Assembly: GCF_002734215.1 (NCBI RefSeq)
Contig: NZ_NSEB01000015.1
Coordinates: 62,001 to 126,000, forward strand
Length of the DNA stretch: 64,000 nt
DNA from: Fredinandcohnia onubensis
GTDB lineage: Bacteria > Bacillota > Bacilli > Bacillales > Bacillaceae_L
Direction of reading: 5' to 3'
The notes beneath the pieces were generated by a model that saw nothing but the letters and a program-made list of their open reading frames with translations, ran no database searches and was not told the origin of the DNA. Of the stretch, positions 16,311-25,222 are shown piece after piece. The position numbers were made by a program, and so were the translations under genes. Each line of letters opens with the position of its first letter. Positions within the stretch are counted from its first letter, which is position 1.

Positions 16311-17552
16311 ATGAATACAATAGAAAATAATCTTAAGGAGAATTGGTTCAAGAATATTATTCTCTTTTTAAGTAGCCAGACGATTTCCCTCTTTGGATCA
16401 TCTCTGGTTCAATACGCCATTATGTGGCATATAACGTTAACGACGGAATCCGGTTTGATGATGACGTTATATATTATATGTGGTTTTATACCAGCCTTTA
16501 TTTTGTCGCCAGTGGCAGGGGTTTGGGCGGATCGATATAACCGCAAAATGTTAATCATTTTAGCTGATGGACTTATTGCCACTGCAACTTTAATCCTTGC
16601 AATTCTCTTTTATATGGGATTTGATGCAATTTGGCTGTTATTTGTGATGGCAGCAGTCCGTGCCTTTGGAACCGGAATTCAAATGCCTGCAGTCGGTGCT
16701 ATTTTACCGCAAATTGTTCCTAAGGATAAATTAACAAAGGTGAACGGGGTGAATGGAAGTATTCAGGCTATTATCATGTTTGTATCTCCAATGGTAAGTG
16801 CCGCACTATTAGGTTTTGCGACTATTGAAACGATCTTCTTTATTGATGTTATAACGGCAGCAATTGCAATAATCACACTGCTTGCTTTAAAAATTTCTGT
16901 ACATGAGAAGGCAGCAGAAAAACAAACAACGAGCTACTTTAGTGATTTTAAACAAGGGTTACAATATGTGAATAACCATACGTTTCTGAAGAGCTTTTTC
17001 CTATTCTTTGCAGTGTTCTTTGTGTTAATGGCACCGGCAGCCTTCCTGACACCGCTGCAAGTTACGCGTAGTTTTGGTGATGACGTTTGGCGATTATCAG
17101 CAATCGAAATCGCCTTCTCCATTGGCATGATGGTCGGAGGAGGAATAATCGCTTCCTGGGGAGGCTTCGAAAACAAAATTAAAACATTGGGATTTGCTAG
17201 TGTAATCATGGGTGTCTGCACATTTGCACTTGGTATTGTTCCAAACTTTTGGGTTTATTTTGCCTTCATGGCTTTATTCGGCGTCGCCATGCCGATTTTT
17301 AATACACCCGCAACCGTTTTGTTGCAGGAGAAAGTAGAAGAAGATTATTTAGGAAGAGTGTTCGGTGTGATGGGGATGATTTCAACCTCAATGATGCCAC
17401 TAGGAATGCTTATATTTGGCCCAATTGCAGATATCATCAAAATAGAATGGCTCCTTCTAGGAACTGGAATATTCATTATTATACTAGCCATTTTCATGAG
17501 CAGAAACAAAGTATTAATTGAAGCAGGAAAGCCTACAATCGCAGAATCATAG
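16311..17552 (+). CDS. MFS efflux transporter (MefA-like)
   Basis: A 413-residue, 12-helix major facilitator. It has the MefA/YfmO-like layout: an early SLFGSSLVQYAIMWHIT helix and the loop-2 signature GVWADRYNRKMLII. Such pumps export macrolides or other amphipathic drugs. The start ATG has only a weak ribosome site (ATGAG), leaving room for translational as well as transcriptional control. Its leader encodes an RLR peptide and terminator, strong contextual support for drug-inducible resistance. It ends at a repeat-derived hairpin with a T-run. Confidence 0.85.
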   Translation: MNTIENNLKENWFKNIILFLSSQTISLFGSSLVQYAIMWHITLTTESGLMMTLYIICGFIPAFILSPVAGVWADRYNRKMLIILADGLIATATLILAILFYMGFDAIWLLFVMAAVRAFGTGIQMPAVGAILPQIVPKDKLTKVNGVNGSIQAIIMFVSPMVSAALLGFATIETIFFIDVITAAIAIITLLALKISVHEKAAEKQTTSYFSDFKQGLQYVNNHTFLKSFFLFFAVFFVLMAPAAFLTPLQVTRSFGDDVWRLSAIEIAFSIGMMVGGGIIASWGGFENKIKTLGFASVIMGVCTFALGIVPNFWVYFAFMALFGVAMPIFNTPATVLLQEKVEEDYLGRVFGVMGMISTSMMPLGMLIFGPIADIIKIEWLLLGTGIFIIILAIFMSRNKVLIEAGKPTIAES

Positions 17553-17640
17553 GGACAAGGGGACAGGTCCCGCGTCCTACCATTTTTTTACAAATAGGAT
17601 AGCGGAGACTGTGATGACACACCTGTCGCTCCAGTCCTAA
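17552..17640. repeat. GGGACA-family repeat copy 8
   Basis: GGGACAAGGGGACAGGTCCC, then CGCGTCCTACCATTTTTTTA and CAAATAGG, with a degenerate second arm (ACACCTGTCGCTCCAGTCCTA). It begins inside the MFS stop codon and supplies a hairpin plus T-run. Confidence 0.85.
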
Positions 17641-17659
17641 AAGGAGGCATCATTCAATT

Positions 17660-18082
17660 ATGAAAGCCAGAGTCAACGTAATTACGTTAGGTGTAAATGA
17701 TTTGGAGAAAGCATTAGAATTTTATCGTGATGGATTAGGATTCCCAACAGAGGGTATTGTGGGGAAGGAATTTGAGCATGGAGCAGTTGCTTTTTTTGAC
17801 TTGCAATCTGGTTTGAAGCTTGCAATATGGAAACGAGAGGATATTGCTTATGAGGCAAAGGTTACAAAGACTCCAGCAAGTCCTACTGAATTTACATTAG
17901 GTCACAATGTAAATAGTAAAGAAGAAGTGGATAAGGTATTGGAGCTGGCCCAAAATGCAGGTGCTACAATAACAGATCCTGCACATGATACGTTTTGGGG
18001 CGGGTATTCCGGTCACTTCCAGGATCCGGATGGCCATTTATGGGAAGTTGTCTGGAACCCAGCTTGGGAGATTGAGGACTAG
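17660..18082 (+). CDS. VOC-superfamily (glyoxalase/bleomycin-resistance) protein
   Basis: A 140-residue protein of two beta-alpha-beta-beta-beta modules. The N-terminal half has VITLGVNDLEKALEFYRDGL and the C-terminal half GHFQDPDGHLWEVVWNP, the classic VOC motif with the metal-ligand Glu. AAAGGAGG precedes the ATG. VOC proteins include glyoxalases, dioxygenases and drug-binding proteins; specificity is unknown. Followed by a good terminator. Confidence 0.88.
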   Translation: MKARVNVITLGVNDLEKALEFYRDGLGFPTEGIVGKEFEHGAVAFFDLQSGLKLAIWKREDIAYEAKVTKTPASPTEFTLGHNVNSKEEVDKVLELAQNAGATITDPAHDTFWGGYSGHFQDPDGHLWEVVWNPAWEIED

Positions 18083-18123
18083 GTTATTGGTTCAAAAAAT
18101 GAATATGCTACAAGGATTTGAAG

Positions 18124-18159
18124 AGGCTGTATGTAAATTTTAAACATACAGCCTTTTTC
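18124..18159 (+). terminator. Terminator after the VOC gene
   Basis: A perfect 11-bp stem (AGGCTGTATGT with ACATACAGCCT) followed by TTTTT. Confidence 0.9.
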
Positions 18160-18227
18160 TTATGTAAGAAGTCGAGTGCAAGGTGGGCACGTCTAAACAC
18201 GATATCTTTTTAGTCTAAAATTTATTA

Positions 18228-18256
18228 TTGACAACAAAGTAAAATGGGAGTAAATT
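18228..18256 (+). promoter_or_regulatory. Promoter of the ktrAB leader
   Basis: TTGACA, 17 bases, TAAATT lie about 30 bases before the riboswitch. Confidence 0.6.
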
Positions 18257-18281
18257 CTCATTATTAATTCAAATAAATAAT

Positions 18282-18456
18282 CCGAACACCTTTTATTCGC
18301 TGAATCATTTTTGAGCGGGGGAACCATTTTTTTGATAGGGTCAGCCTATCTTGGGGTGAATCTTACAGAGTAAGAAGGGATACTCTCAATTCCTAATCCG
18401 ACAGCTAACCTCGTAAGCGTTAAAGTATCCATATCGAGAGAAAGGTCAAAGGTTCA
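18282..18456 (+). ncRNA. c-di-AMP riboswitch (ydaO/yuaA class)
   Basis: The conserved blocks appear in order: CGCTGAATC, TTGAGCGGGGGAACC, GGGGTGAATC, GGGATACTCTC, CCTAATCCGACAGCTAACC and TCGTAAGCGT. An outer stem (GAACACCTTT with AAAGGTTC) closes the element. Binding of cyclic di-AMP favours the terminator at 18461-18490, so high c-di-AMP shuts off K+ uptake. The position before ktrA is the same as for B. subtilis yuaA (ktrA). Confidence 0.95.
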
Positions 18457-18460
18457 GCCT

Positions 18461-18490
18461 AAGACCATTCTATTTGTGATGGTCTTTTTT
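18461..18490 (+). terminator. Expression-platform terminator of the c-di-AMP riboswitch
   Basis: AAGACCAT pairs with ATGGTCTT across a 10-base loop and is followed by TTTTTT. Confidence 0.88.
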
Positions 18491-18525
18491 GTATTGGTGT
18501 TATGGAAGGAAAAGAGGAGAGGTTG

Positions 18526-19179
18526 TTGAAAAAGCAATTCGTAGTTATTGGCTTAGGTCGATTTGGGAGTGCAGTGTGTAGGGAATTGAACATGTTAGGT
18601 AATGAAGTTTTAGCAATCGATATTAACGAAGACAGAGTAAATAATATGATCAATGATTCAACCACAGCAGTAGTTGCAAATGTAACGGATGAAAATACAC
18701 TCAAATCTTTGGGAATAAGAAACTTTGACCTTGCCATTGTCGCTATAGGAGAAGATATGCAATCAAGTATCCATTGTACCTTGTTACTCAAAGAGATGGG
18801 GATCGTGGTTTGGGTAAAAGCACAAAATTCATACCACCACAAAATATTAGAAAAGATTGGTGCGGACCGAGTCATTCATCCGGAGCAAGATATGGGAATA
18901 AGAGTTGCGCACCAACTTAATTCTGAAAATATCATTGATTTTATTGAGCTGTCAAAAGACTATAGCATACTGGAATTAAAAGCCACTGAGAAAATAAATC
19001 ATAAATCGTTAATTCAATTGAATATTCGTGCAAAGTACGGTTGTACAATATTAGCGATTAAAAGGGGAGAGCAAATCAATATTTCACCTTTACCCAATGA
19101 TATCCTTCATCAGGGTGATACGTTGGTTGTAATGGGAAGTAATTTAGATTTACAACGTTTTGAAGAAAAAGGCTTGTAG
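18526..19179 (+). CDS. ktrA: KtrA, cytosolic RCK gating subunit of the Ktr K+ transporter
   Basis: A protein of about 217 residues: an N-terminal RCK_N (Rossmann) domain with VIGLGRFGSAV, which binds ATP/ADP and NAD(H), and a C-terminal RCK_C domain after HPEQDMGIRVAHQL, a site known to bind c-di-AMP in KtrA. It forms an octameric ring that gates KtrB. The start is uncertain: ATG 18502 has no ribosome site, while TTG 18526 follows AAAGAGGAG; TTG is preferred. It heads the ktrAB operon, 34 bases before ktrB, behind the c-di-AMP riboswitch. Confidence 0.93.
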   Translation: MKKQFVVIGLGRFGSAVCRELNMLGNEVLAIDINEDRVNNMINDSTTAVVANVTDENTLKSLGIRNFDLAIVAIGEDMQSSIHCTLLLKEMGIVVWVKAQNSYHHKILEKIGADRVIHPEQDMGIRVAHQLNSENIIDFIELSKDYSILELKATEKINHKSLIQLNIRAKYGCTILAIKRGEQINISPLPNDILHQGDTLVVMGSNLDLQRFEEKGL

Positions 19180-19213
19180 TTTACTTGATTTATAGGATTG
19201 GGGAGAAAAATCT

Positions 19214-20539
19214 ATGAAATTTATACAACATATAAATCTGTCTCCTTACCAACTTTTAATCTTTATATTTTTGTTTTTTATATTAGTTGGCTCACTATTG
19301 TTAAAACTGCCTATAGCAACGACAACATCGATTAGTTGGATTGATGCTTTATTTACCGCAACTTCTGCAATGACAGTGACAGGACTGATAGTAGTGGATA
19401 CTCCAAGTGTGTTTACAACATTCGGTGAGGTAATAATTGTGTCTTTAATTCAACTTGGTGGATTAGGAATTATGTCTTTTGCTGTACTAATCTATATGAT
19501 GCTTGGTAAAAAAATTGGGTTAAAAGAAAGAATGGTTATACAGCAATCATTAAATCAGACTTCGCTTGGAGGAGTTATTAAACTAGTTAAAAACTTATTT
19601 ATCTTTTCAATTTCAATTGAAATTATTGGATTGCTTATTTTATCCATTAAGTGGGTTCCCGAATATGGATGGTGGAAGGGCATATATTATAGTTTTTTCC
19701 ACTCCATATCTGCGTTTAACAATGCTGGTTTTGCATTATGGTCAGATAGTTTAATGGGTTATACAGGGGATCCAACAGTCAATATTGGAATTACCTTTCT
19801 GTTTATTACAGGTGGAATTGGGTTTACTGTATTGATGGATGTCTGGCATAATAAACGTTTTAAAAAGCTAAGTCTCCACTCCAAACTTATGATAATTGGT
19901 ACTTTTATTATTAACGTTGTAGCAATAATTCTGGTGTTTGTATTAGAGTATAATAATCCGAAAACATTAGCGGGTTTACCTTCGTTGCCAGATAAATTAT
20001 GGGCAGCTTACTTTCAGGGTGTCGTACCAAGAACTGCAGGGTTTAACACCTTAGATATTGCAAGTATAAATGAATCAACTGCCTTTTTAATGATTATTTT
20101 AATGTTTATTGGAGCGGGCAGTGCCTCAACAGGTGGAGGAATAAAAGTAACCACTTTTCTGGTTATCATCTTTGGAGCCTTGTCGTTTCTTAAGGGAAAA
20201 CAAGACGTAGTTCTTTATAAAAGAACATTACCTGGAACAATGATGATCAAAGCCTTAGCAATCTCAACTATGAGTCTTTTATTTGTATTAGGAGCTGTGT
20301 TCATATTAACGATTTCAGAGAATGCACCATTTCTGGTTTCATTATTTGAAGTAGTATCTGCTTTTGGTACGGTCGGAATGTCAATGGGATTAACATTTTC
20401 ACTCTCATTCATCGGAAAACTAGTGATTATATTTATGATGTTCTTTGGCAAAATTGGCCCACTTACCCTTGCCTTTTCCTTAGCGAAACCTAAAGTCAAT
20501 AAAATAAAATATCCTAATGGAGACATTCTAACTGGATAA
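19214..20539 (+). CDS. ktrB: KtrB, K+-translocating membrane subunit
   Basis: A 441-residue membrane protein of the Trk/Ktr/HKT superfamily with four M1-P-M2 repeats. Selectivity-filter-like segments are visible, including TATSAMTVTGL, HSISAFNNAGF, RTAGFNT and SAFGTVGMSMG. It forms the Na+-dependent K+ uptake pore gated by KtrA. GGGG AG precedes the ATG. With its riboswitch it gives both transcriptional and, through KtrA, direct control by c-di-AMP. Confidence 0.95.
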   Translation: MKFIQHINLSPYQLLIFIFLFFILVGSLLLKLPIATTTSISWIDALFTATSAMTVTGLIVVDTPSVFTTFGEVIIVSLIQLGGLGIMSFAVLIYMMLGKKIGLKERMVIQQSLNQTSLGGVIKLVKNLFIFSISIEIIGLLILSIKWVPEYGWWKGIYYSFFHSISAFNNAGFALWSDSLMGYTGDPTVNIGITFLFITGGIGFTVLMDVWHNKRFKKLSLHSKLMIIGTFIINVVAIILVFVLEYNNPKTLAGLPSLPDKLWAAYFQGVVPRTAGFNTLDIASINESTAFLMIILMFIGAGSASTGGGIKVTTFLVIIFGALSFLKGKQDVVLYKRTLPGTMMIKALAISTMSLLFVLGAVFILTISENAPFLVSLFEVVSAFGTVGMSMGLTFSLSFIGKLVIIFMMFFGKIGPLTLAFSLAKPKVNKIKYPNGDILTG

Positions 20540-20551
20540 ATTAACACTCTA

Positions 20552-20600
20552 AAAGGACCCTGAACCGTGAAAGAAATTTCCTGTATCAGGGTTTTTTATT
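20552..20600 (+). terminator. Terminator after ktrB
   Basis: CCCTGA pairs with TCAGGG, with an inner imperfect stem, followed by TTTTTT. Confidence 0.8.
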
Positions 20601-20601
20601 T

Positions 20602-20684
20602 TGGGACGCGGGGACAGGTTCCATGTCCCACCATTTTTTTACAAATAGAGGTGTGCATCGTTCTGGAACAATGCACGTGTCCCA
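20602..20684. repeat. GGGACA-family repeat copy 9
   Basis: GGGACGCGGGGACAGGTTCC, then CCCACCATTTTTTTACAAATA, and a second degenerate arm ending ACGTGTCCCA. It directly follows the ktrB terminator. Confidence 0.85.
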
Positions 20685-20830
20685 TTGTAAATAGTGCATC
20701 TGGCCTGTTTAGTGTAAAGATTCGTTTAATTTATTAAGTAAATTTAAGAGATTGTCAGGAAACAGTAAATTCGCTTTTTTATAGCACGATTTGTGGTTAA
20801 ATGTTGATGTAATTAGAAAGGAGGTTGGGC

Positions 20831-21952
20831 ATGAGTCGAGTTGAGTTAACTGACATCTCTAAATCCTATGATAAACAAAAGGATGTATTGGATGGCATCA
20901 CTGTTTCAATAGAGGAAGGTGAGTTTTTCGTACTTGTTGGTCCTTCTGGGTCTGGTAAGAGTACATTGCTTCGGATGATTGCAGGACTTGAAGAAATTTC
21001 TGGTGGAATCTTGAAGATTAACAATGAAGTTGTGAATCATCTCCCTCCAAAAAATCGAGATTTATCTATGGTCTTTCAAAATTACGCCTTATATCCACAT
21101 TTAACTGTTGAGCAAAATATTCTGTTTGGGTTAAAAGCTAAAAAAGTGGATAAAAAAGAACAGCAAAGAAGGCTGAAAGAAGCTGCCGAAATGTTAGGGT
21201 TAAGCGAATTGCTAAAACGGAAACCAAGAGAGCTTTCTGGTGGACAAAGACAACGCGTTGCACTTGGACGTTCGGTTGTAAGCCAAGCCCCTTTATGTTT
21301 AATGGACGAGCCGCTATCTAATTTGGATGCTAAGCTTCGTGCGAATATGCGAGTTCAAATTCGGAGGCTGCAAAAACGTCTGGGGCTAACCATGATCTAT
21401 GTTACCCACGACCAAGTCGAAGCGATGACAATGGGTGACCGAATTATGGTCCTCAATGACGGGAAGATTCAACAAGTCGGTCAACCTATTAATTTATATA
21501 ATGAACCGCAAAATTTATTTGTTGCTTCTTTTATTGGTTCACCAAAAATGAATCTAGGAAAGGCTGTCATTTCAGAGGATGGGACACAACTAATAATCGA
21601 AAATCAATTAAAAATTTCAATTGATCCAACGATTGTGAAGGATATACCGAGAAACCGAAATCTCGTAGTTGGTATTCGCCCAGAACATCTCATCTCGGGC
21701 ATTGAAAAAGAAAATTATCTTACATACTTAGAAGCAGTGAATATTGAACAATTAGGAAATGAAACATCAATCGCTTTTGATGTAGGTTCTGAATTATGGA
21801 CGGCAAAATGGCCAGGGCAGTGGAACATCCACTTTGGACAAATGGTTCCTGTGCAAATTATGCCAGAATACATATTATTCTTTGATGGTGACACTGGAAA
21901 TCTTCTTAAATCTGCTGAACTGGGAAAGAAACAAGAGGTTGTAGCAATATGA
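20831..21952 (+). CDS. ugpC: ABC transporter ATPase, UgpC/MalK type
   Basis: A protein of about 373 residues. The nucleotide-binding domain has Walker A GPSGSGKST (about 38-46), the signature LSGGQRQR (about 136-143), Walker B LCLMDEPLS and the switch His in VTHDQ; the C-terminal third is an OB-type regulatory domain as in MalK/UgpC. It energises the permeases encoded next. ATG 20831 is preferred (AAGGAGG six bases upstream). The neighbouring glycerophosphodiesterase points to glycerol-3-phosphate or glycerophosphodiesters as substrate. Confidence 0.88.
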   Translation: MSRVELTDISKSYDKQKDVLDGITVSIEEGEFFVLVGPSGSGKSTLLRMIAGLEEISGGILKINNEVVNHLPPKNRDLSMVFQNYALYPHLTVEQNILFGLKAKKVDKKEQQRRLKEAAEMLGLSELLKRKPRELSGGQRQRVALGRSVVSQAPLCLMDEPLSNLDAKLRANMRVQIRRLQKRLGLTMIYVTHDQVEAMTMGDRIMVLNDGKIQQVGQPINLYNEPQNLFVASFIGSPKMNLGKAVISEDGTQLIIENQLKISIDPTIVKDIPRNRNLVVGIRPEHLISGIEKENYLTYLEAVNIEQLGNETSIAFDVGSELWTAKWPGQWNIHFGQMVPVQIMPEYILFFDGDTGNLLKSAELGKKQEVVAI

Positions 21953-22893
21953 GTATGATCAGTCCAATCATTGAAAATGAAAAAAACTATACTGCTCAAA
22001 TGAAGAGAGCTAACAAACAAAAGCGAATGACGAGTTTATTAAAAGGAGTTCTATTTTTATTACCATCTATTGTTTTGTTTGGAGTTTTTCTGTTTTATCC
22101 ATTGTTTAAAACCATTTATTTAAGCTTCTTTTTAACAGATGCAAAAGGAGCTACTACCGTATTTGTAGGCTTGGAAAACTACTTATTCATGTTTTCCGAT
22201 CCTATTTTATTAAAAAGCTTAAAAAATACTTTTTTGTTTGTCATCTATACGGTACCTGCAACTATTATAATCAGTTTGTTTTTAGCCGTCATTTCGAATG
22301 AAAAACTAAAAGGGATTGGCTTTTTCCGAACTGTTTTTACGTCAACGATGGGTATATCGGTTGCTGCAGCTTCCGTATTTTGGTTGTACTTATTTAATCC
22401 AACTATGGGGTTATTGAACCAAATCCTCAACATGTTAGGTGCTGAATCCATTGGCTGGCTTACAGATCCGAAATGGGCAATGGTCGCTATTGCCATAACT
22501 ACTATTTGGATGAATATAGGTTTTACATTTTTAATTTTGCTAGGTGGCTTACAATCCATTGAGACTTCTTTATATGAAAGTGCGGATATTGAGGGTTCAG
22601 GGTATTTTTATAAGTTTAGAAGAATTACGCTCCCGATGCTTTCACCGACATTATTCTTTGTGATTACTGTTTCGATTATCAATTCGTTCCAAACGTTTGG
22701 TCAAATCGATATTTTAACACAGGGTGGCCCAGCAAATGAAACGAATTTAATCGTCTATTCGATTTACCGAGAGGCATTTGTGAATTATCAATTCGGAACG
22801 GCAAGTGCACAGGCAATCGTGTTATTTATTCTAATTTTAGCAATGACTGCTCTGCAATTTATGCTGGGTGAGAGGAGGGTTCACTATCAATGA
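21949..22893 (+). CDS. ugpA: ABC sugar/glycerol-3-phosphate permease, UgpA type
   Basis: A 314-residue inner-membrane permease with six predicted helices. The BPD/EAA motif is ESADIEGSGYFYKFRRITLP (about residues 206-225), which contacts the ATPase. Its ATG overlaps the upstream ATPase stop by ATGA, showing translational coupling. It pairs with the next gene product to make the membrane pore. Confidence 0.88.
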   Translation: MSMISPIIENEKNYTAQMKRANKQKRMTSLLKGVLFLLPSIVLFGVFLFYPLFKTIYLSFFLTDAKGATTVFVGLENYLFMFSDPILLKSLKNTFLFVIYTVPATIIISLFLAVISNEKLKGIGFFRTVFTSTMGISVAAASVFWLYLFNPTMGLLNQILNMLGAESIGWLTDPKWAMVAIAITTIWMNIGFTFLILLGGLQSIETSLYESADIEGSGYFYKFRRITLPMLSPTLFFVITVSIINSFQTFGQIDILTQGGPANETNLIVYSIYREAFVNYQFGTASAQAIVLFILILAMTALQFMLGERRVHYQ

Positions 22894-23705
22894 TGATGTC
22901 ATTGGGAAGAAAAGTAACCTTCTATATGTTATTGATCATTTCAGCACTTTTAATAGCAGGACCGGCCATTATGGCAATTGTCATGAGTTTCATGACGAAC
23001 CAAGATATATTAACTGCTAGTATGCCGACCAAGCTTTCAGCAGATAATTATGTTGCTGCTTTTGAACGTTTTCCGTTATTCAAGTATTTGTTTAATAGTT
23101 TTATAGTGTCGATTGTCATTATGCTTGGACAACTGGCGTTATCGAGTCTAGCAGCCTATGCTTTTGTATTTTTAGAGTTTAAAGGAAGAGATGTTCTTTT
23201 TTATATTTTTATTGCAACAATGATGGTTCCTTTTGAGGCGTCAATTATTCCAAACTTTCACATTATCCGTGATCTAGGTTGGCTTGATAACTACGCAGGC
23301 TTAACTATTCCATTCTTTGCAACGACGTTTGGAACATTTTTGTTACGACAGCACTTTAAACAAATTCCTAAAGAATTAAGGGAAGCGAGCCAAATTGCCG
23401 GGATTGGTGATTTTAAATTTTTCTTAACTGTCGTTTTGCCTGTATCAAGAACGAGCTTAGTCACATTAGGGGTATACGGTTTTCTAACATCCTGGAATAT
23501 GTATTTATGGCCACTTCTTGCAACTACGAACGATACGGTTCGTACGGTGCAAATTGGCTTGAAACAATTACAAACACAAGAACAGTTAAATGACTGGGGT
23601 GTTATCATGGCAGGTGCTGTGATTGTCATTATCCCAACGTTAATACTGCTTTTCCTTGGACAAAAGAAGTTACAAACAGGTTTAACAGAGGGCGCTGTAA
23701 AATAA
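22890..23705 (+). CDS. ugpE: ABC sugar/glycerol-3-phosphate permease, UgpE type
   Basis: A 271-residue permease with six predicted helices and the EAA loop ELREASQIAGIGDFKFFLTV followed by VLP. The ATG overlaps the ugpA stop by four bases. It is the second membrane subunit of the heterodimeric channel. Confidence 0.88.
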   Translation: MMMSLGRKVTFYMLLIISALLIAGPAIMAIVMSFMTNQDILTASMPTKLSADNYVAAFERFPLFKYLFNSFIVSIVIMLGQLALSSLAAYAFVFLEFKGRDVLFYIFIATMMVPFEASIIPNFHIIRDLGWLDNYAGLTIPFFATTFGTFLLRQHFKQIPKELREASQIAGIGDFKFFLTVVLPVSRTSLVTLGVYGFLTSWNMYLWPLLATTNDTVRTVQIGLKQLQTQEQLNDWGVIMAGAVIVIIPTLILLFLGQKKLQTGLTEGAVK

Positions 23706-23743
23706 CAGCTTTCTCGAACATATAATAAAGGAGATGAAGAAAC

Positions 23744-25111
23744 ATGAAAAAATTCATGATGTTCCTTGCAATAGGTTTGGTTTTACTGTTAGCAGCTTGT
23801 GCTGGAGGTGAATCTACTTCTGGCGATGGCAACCAAAAATCAGGCTCAGATAAAAGCTCAGATTCTGAAGAAATGAGTGGTCCACAGGTTGTAACATTTT
23901 GGCACTCTATGGGTGGTGCAGGCCAAGAAGCATTAAATACGATTGTGGATGACTTCAACAAGTCACAAGAGGAAATTCAAGTAAACGCAGAATATCAAGG
24001 TACATATGATGAATCATTAACAAAATTTAATGCTGTTGCGGGTACTGATAGTGCACCAACAATGATTCAAACCTTCGAAATCGGAACAATGTCGATGATT
24101 AATAGTGGCAATATTATTCCGATTCAAGAATTAGTAGATGCGGATGGATATGATATGAGTGGATTAGAAGAGAACATTATTAACTACTACTCATTAGATG
24201 GAAAGTTTTATTCAATGCCTTTTAACTCGTCTACACCGGTTATGTATTATAACAAAGATGCATTTACTGCTGCTGGATTAGACCCTGAGACACCTCCAGC
24301 AACTTATGAAGAAGTAGAAGCTGCTGGTAAAGCAATTGCTGAATCAAATCCGGAAATGAAAGGCTTCGCTTTACAAGCATATGGATGGTTATGGGAGCAA
24401 TTACTAGCGAATCAAGGAGCTTTATTACTGAATAATGACAATGGGCGTTCAGAAACACCAACTGAAATTGGTTGGACAGAAGAAGAAGGAAAGTCCATTT
24501 TTGAATGGGTTAAGAGAATGGTAGATGACGGTACATTTGCGAATTATGGCACGAATGGAGATAACATGGTTGCCGGATTTTTAGCGGGAGATGTAGCGAT
24601 GTTCTTACAATCATCAGCTAGTGCCAGAGATGTCATCGATAATGCTCCATTTGAAGTAGGAATTGCATTCCTTCCACACCCTGAAAATAAGGAACGTGAA
24701 GGGGTAGTCATTGGTGGAGCAAGTCTTTGGATGATTGATGGAAAACCAGAAGTAGAAACAAAGGCTGCATGGGAATTTATGAAGTATTTACAAACGCCTG
24801 AAGTACAAGCGAAATGGCATGTTGGTACAGGTTACTTTGCGATCAACCCAGATGCGTACGAGGAACAATTGGTCATAGATGCTCATGCGGAAAAACCACA
24901 ATTACGTGTAACAGTCGATCAATTACAAGCAACTGAATCATCATTTGCAACTCAAGGTGCTTTAATGGATATGCTTCCACAAGGAAGAAAAGTAATGGAA
25001 ACAGCCCTTGAATCCGTATATAATGGCGGATCCGTAGATGAAGCCTATACGACTGCAGTAGACCAATTCAACAAAGCAATCGAACAGGCAAACAAAGCAA
25101 GAGCAAAATAA
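23744..25111 (+). CDS. ugpB: Extracellular solute-binding lipoprotein, UgpB type
   Basis: A 455-residue lipoprotein: the signal peptide ends in the lipobox LLAAC (Cys about residue 19), then a Ser/Gly/Asp-rich linker and a family-1 solute-binding domain starting VVTFWHSMGGAGQEALN, similar to UgpB. It captures the substrate outside the membrane for the UgpAEC complex. AAAGGAG precedes the ATG. It is followed by a GGGACA repeat that may reduce read-through to the phosphodiesterase gene. Confidence 0.88.
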   Translation: MKKFMMFLAIGLVLLLAACAGGESTSGDGNQKSGSDKSSDSEEMSGPQVVTFWHSMGGAGQEALNTIVDDFNKSQEEIQVNAEYQGTYDESLTKFNAVAGTDSAPTMIQTFEIGTMSMINSGNIIPIQELVDADGYDMSGLEENIINYYSLDGKFYSMPFNSSTPVMYYNKDAFTAAGLDPETPPATYEEVEAAGKAIAESNPEMKGFALQAYGWLWEQLLANQGALLLNNDNGRSETPTEIGWTEEEGKSIFEWVKRMVDDGTFANYGTNGDNMVAGFLAGDVAMFLQSSASARDVIDNAPFEVGIAFLPHPENKEREGVVIGGASLWMIDGKPEVETKAAWEFMKYLQTPEVQAKWHVGTGYFAINPDAYEEQLVIDAHAEKPQLRVTVDQLQATESSFATQGALMDMLPQGRKVMETALESVYNGGSVDEAYTTAVDQFNKAIEQANKARAK

Positions 25112-25116
25112 ATGAT

Positions 25117-25161
25117 TGGGACACGGGGACAGGTACCGTGTCCCACCATTTTTTTACAAAA
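25117..25161. repeat. GGGACA-family repeat copy 10
   Basis: GGGACACGGGGACAGGTACC followed by GTGTCCCACC, T-run and ACAAAAAG, five bases after the ugpB stop and inside the operon. Confidence 0.88.
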
Positions 25162-25222
25162 AGTATTATAAGAAGAGTACGGATAATACACTTTTAAAAA
25201 CGTATGTAAAGGGTGACTTTCG

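Noticed and set aside
20685-20830. PHO box upstream of the ugp operon
   Set aside because: I could not find two or more TTAACA-like repeats at the right spacing, so phosphate control is not claimed.
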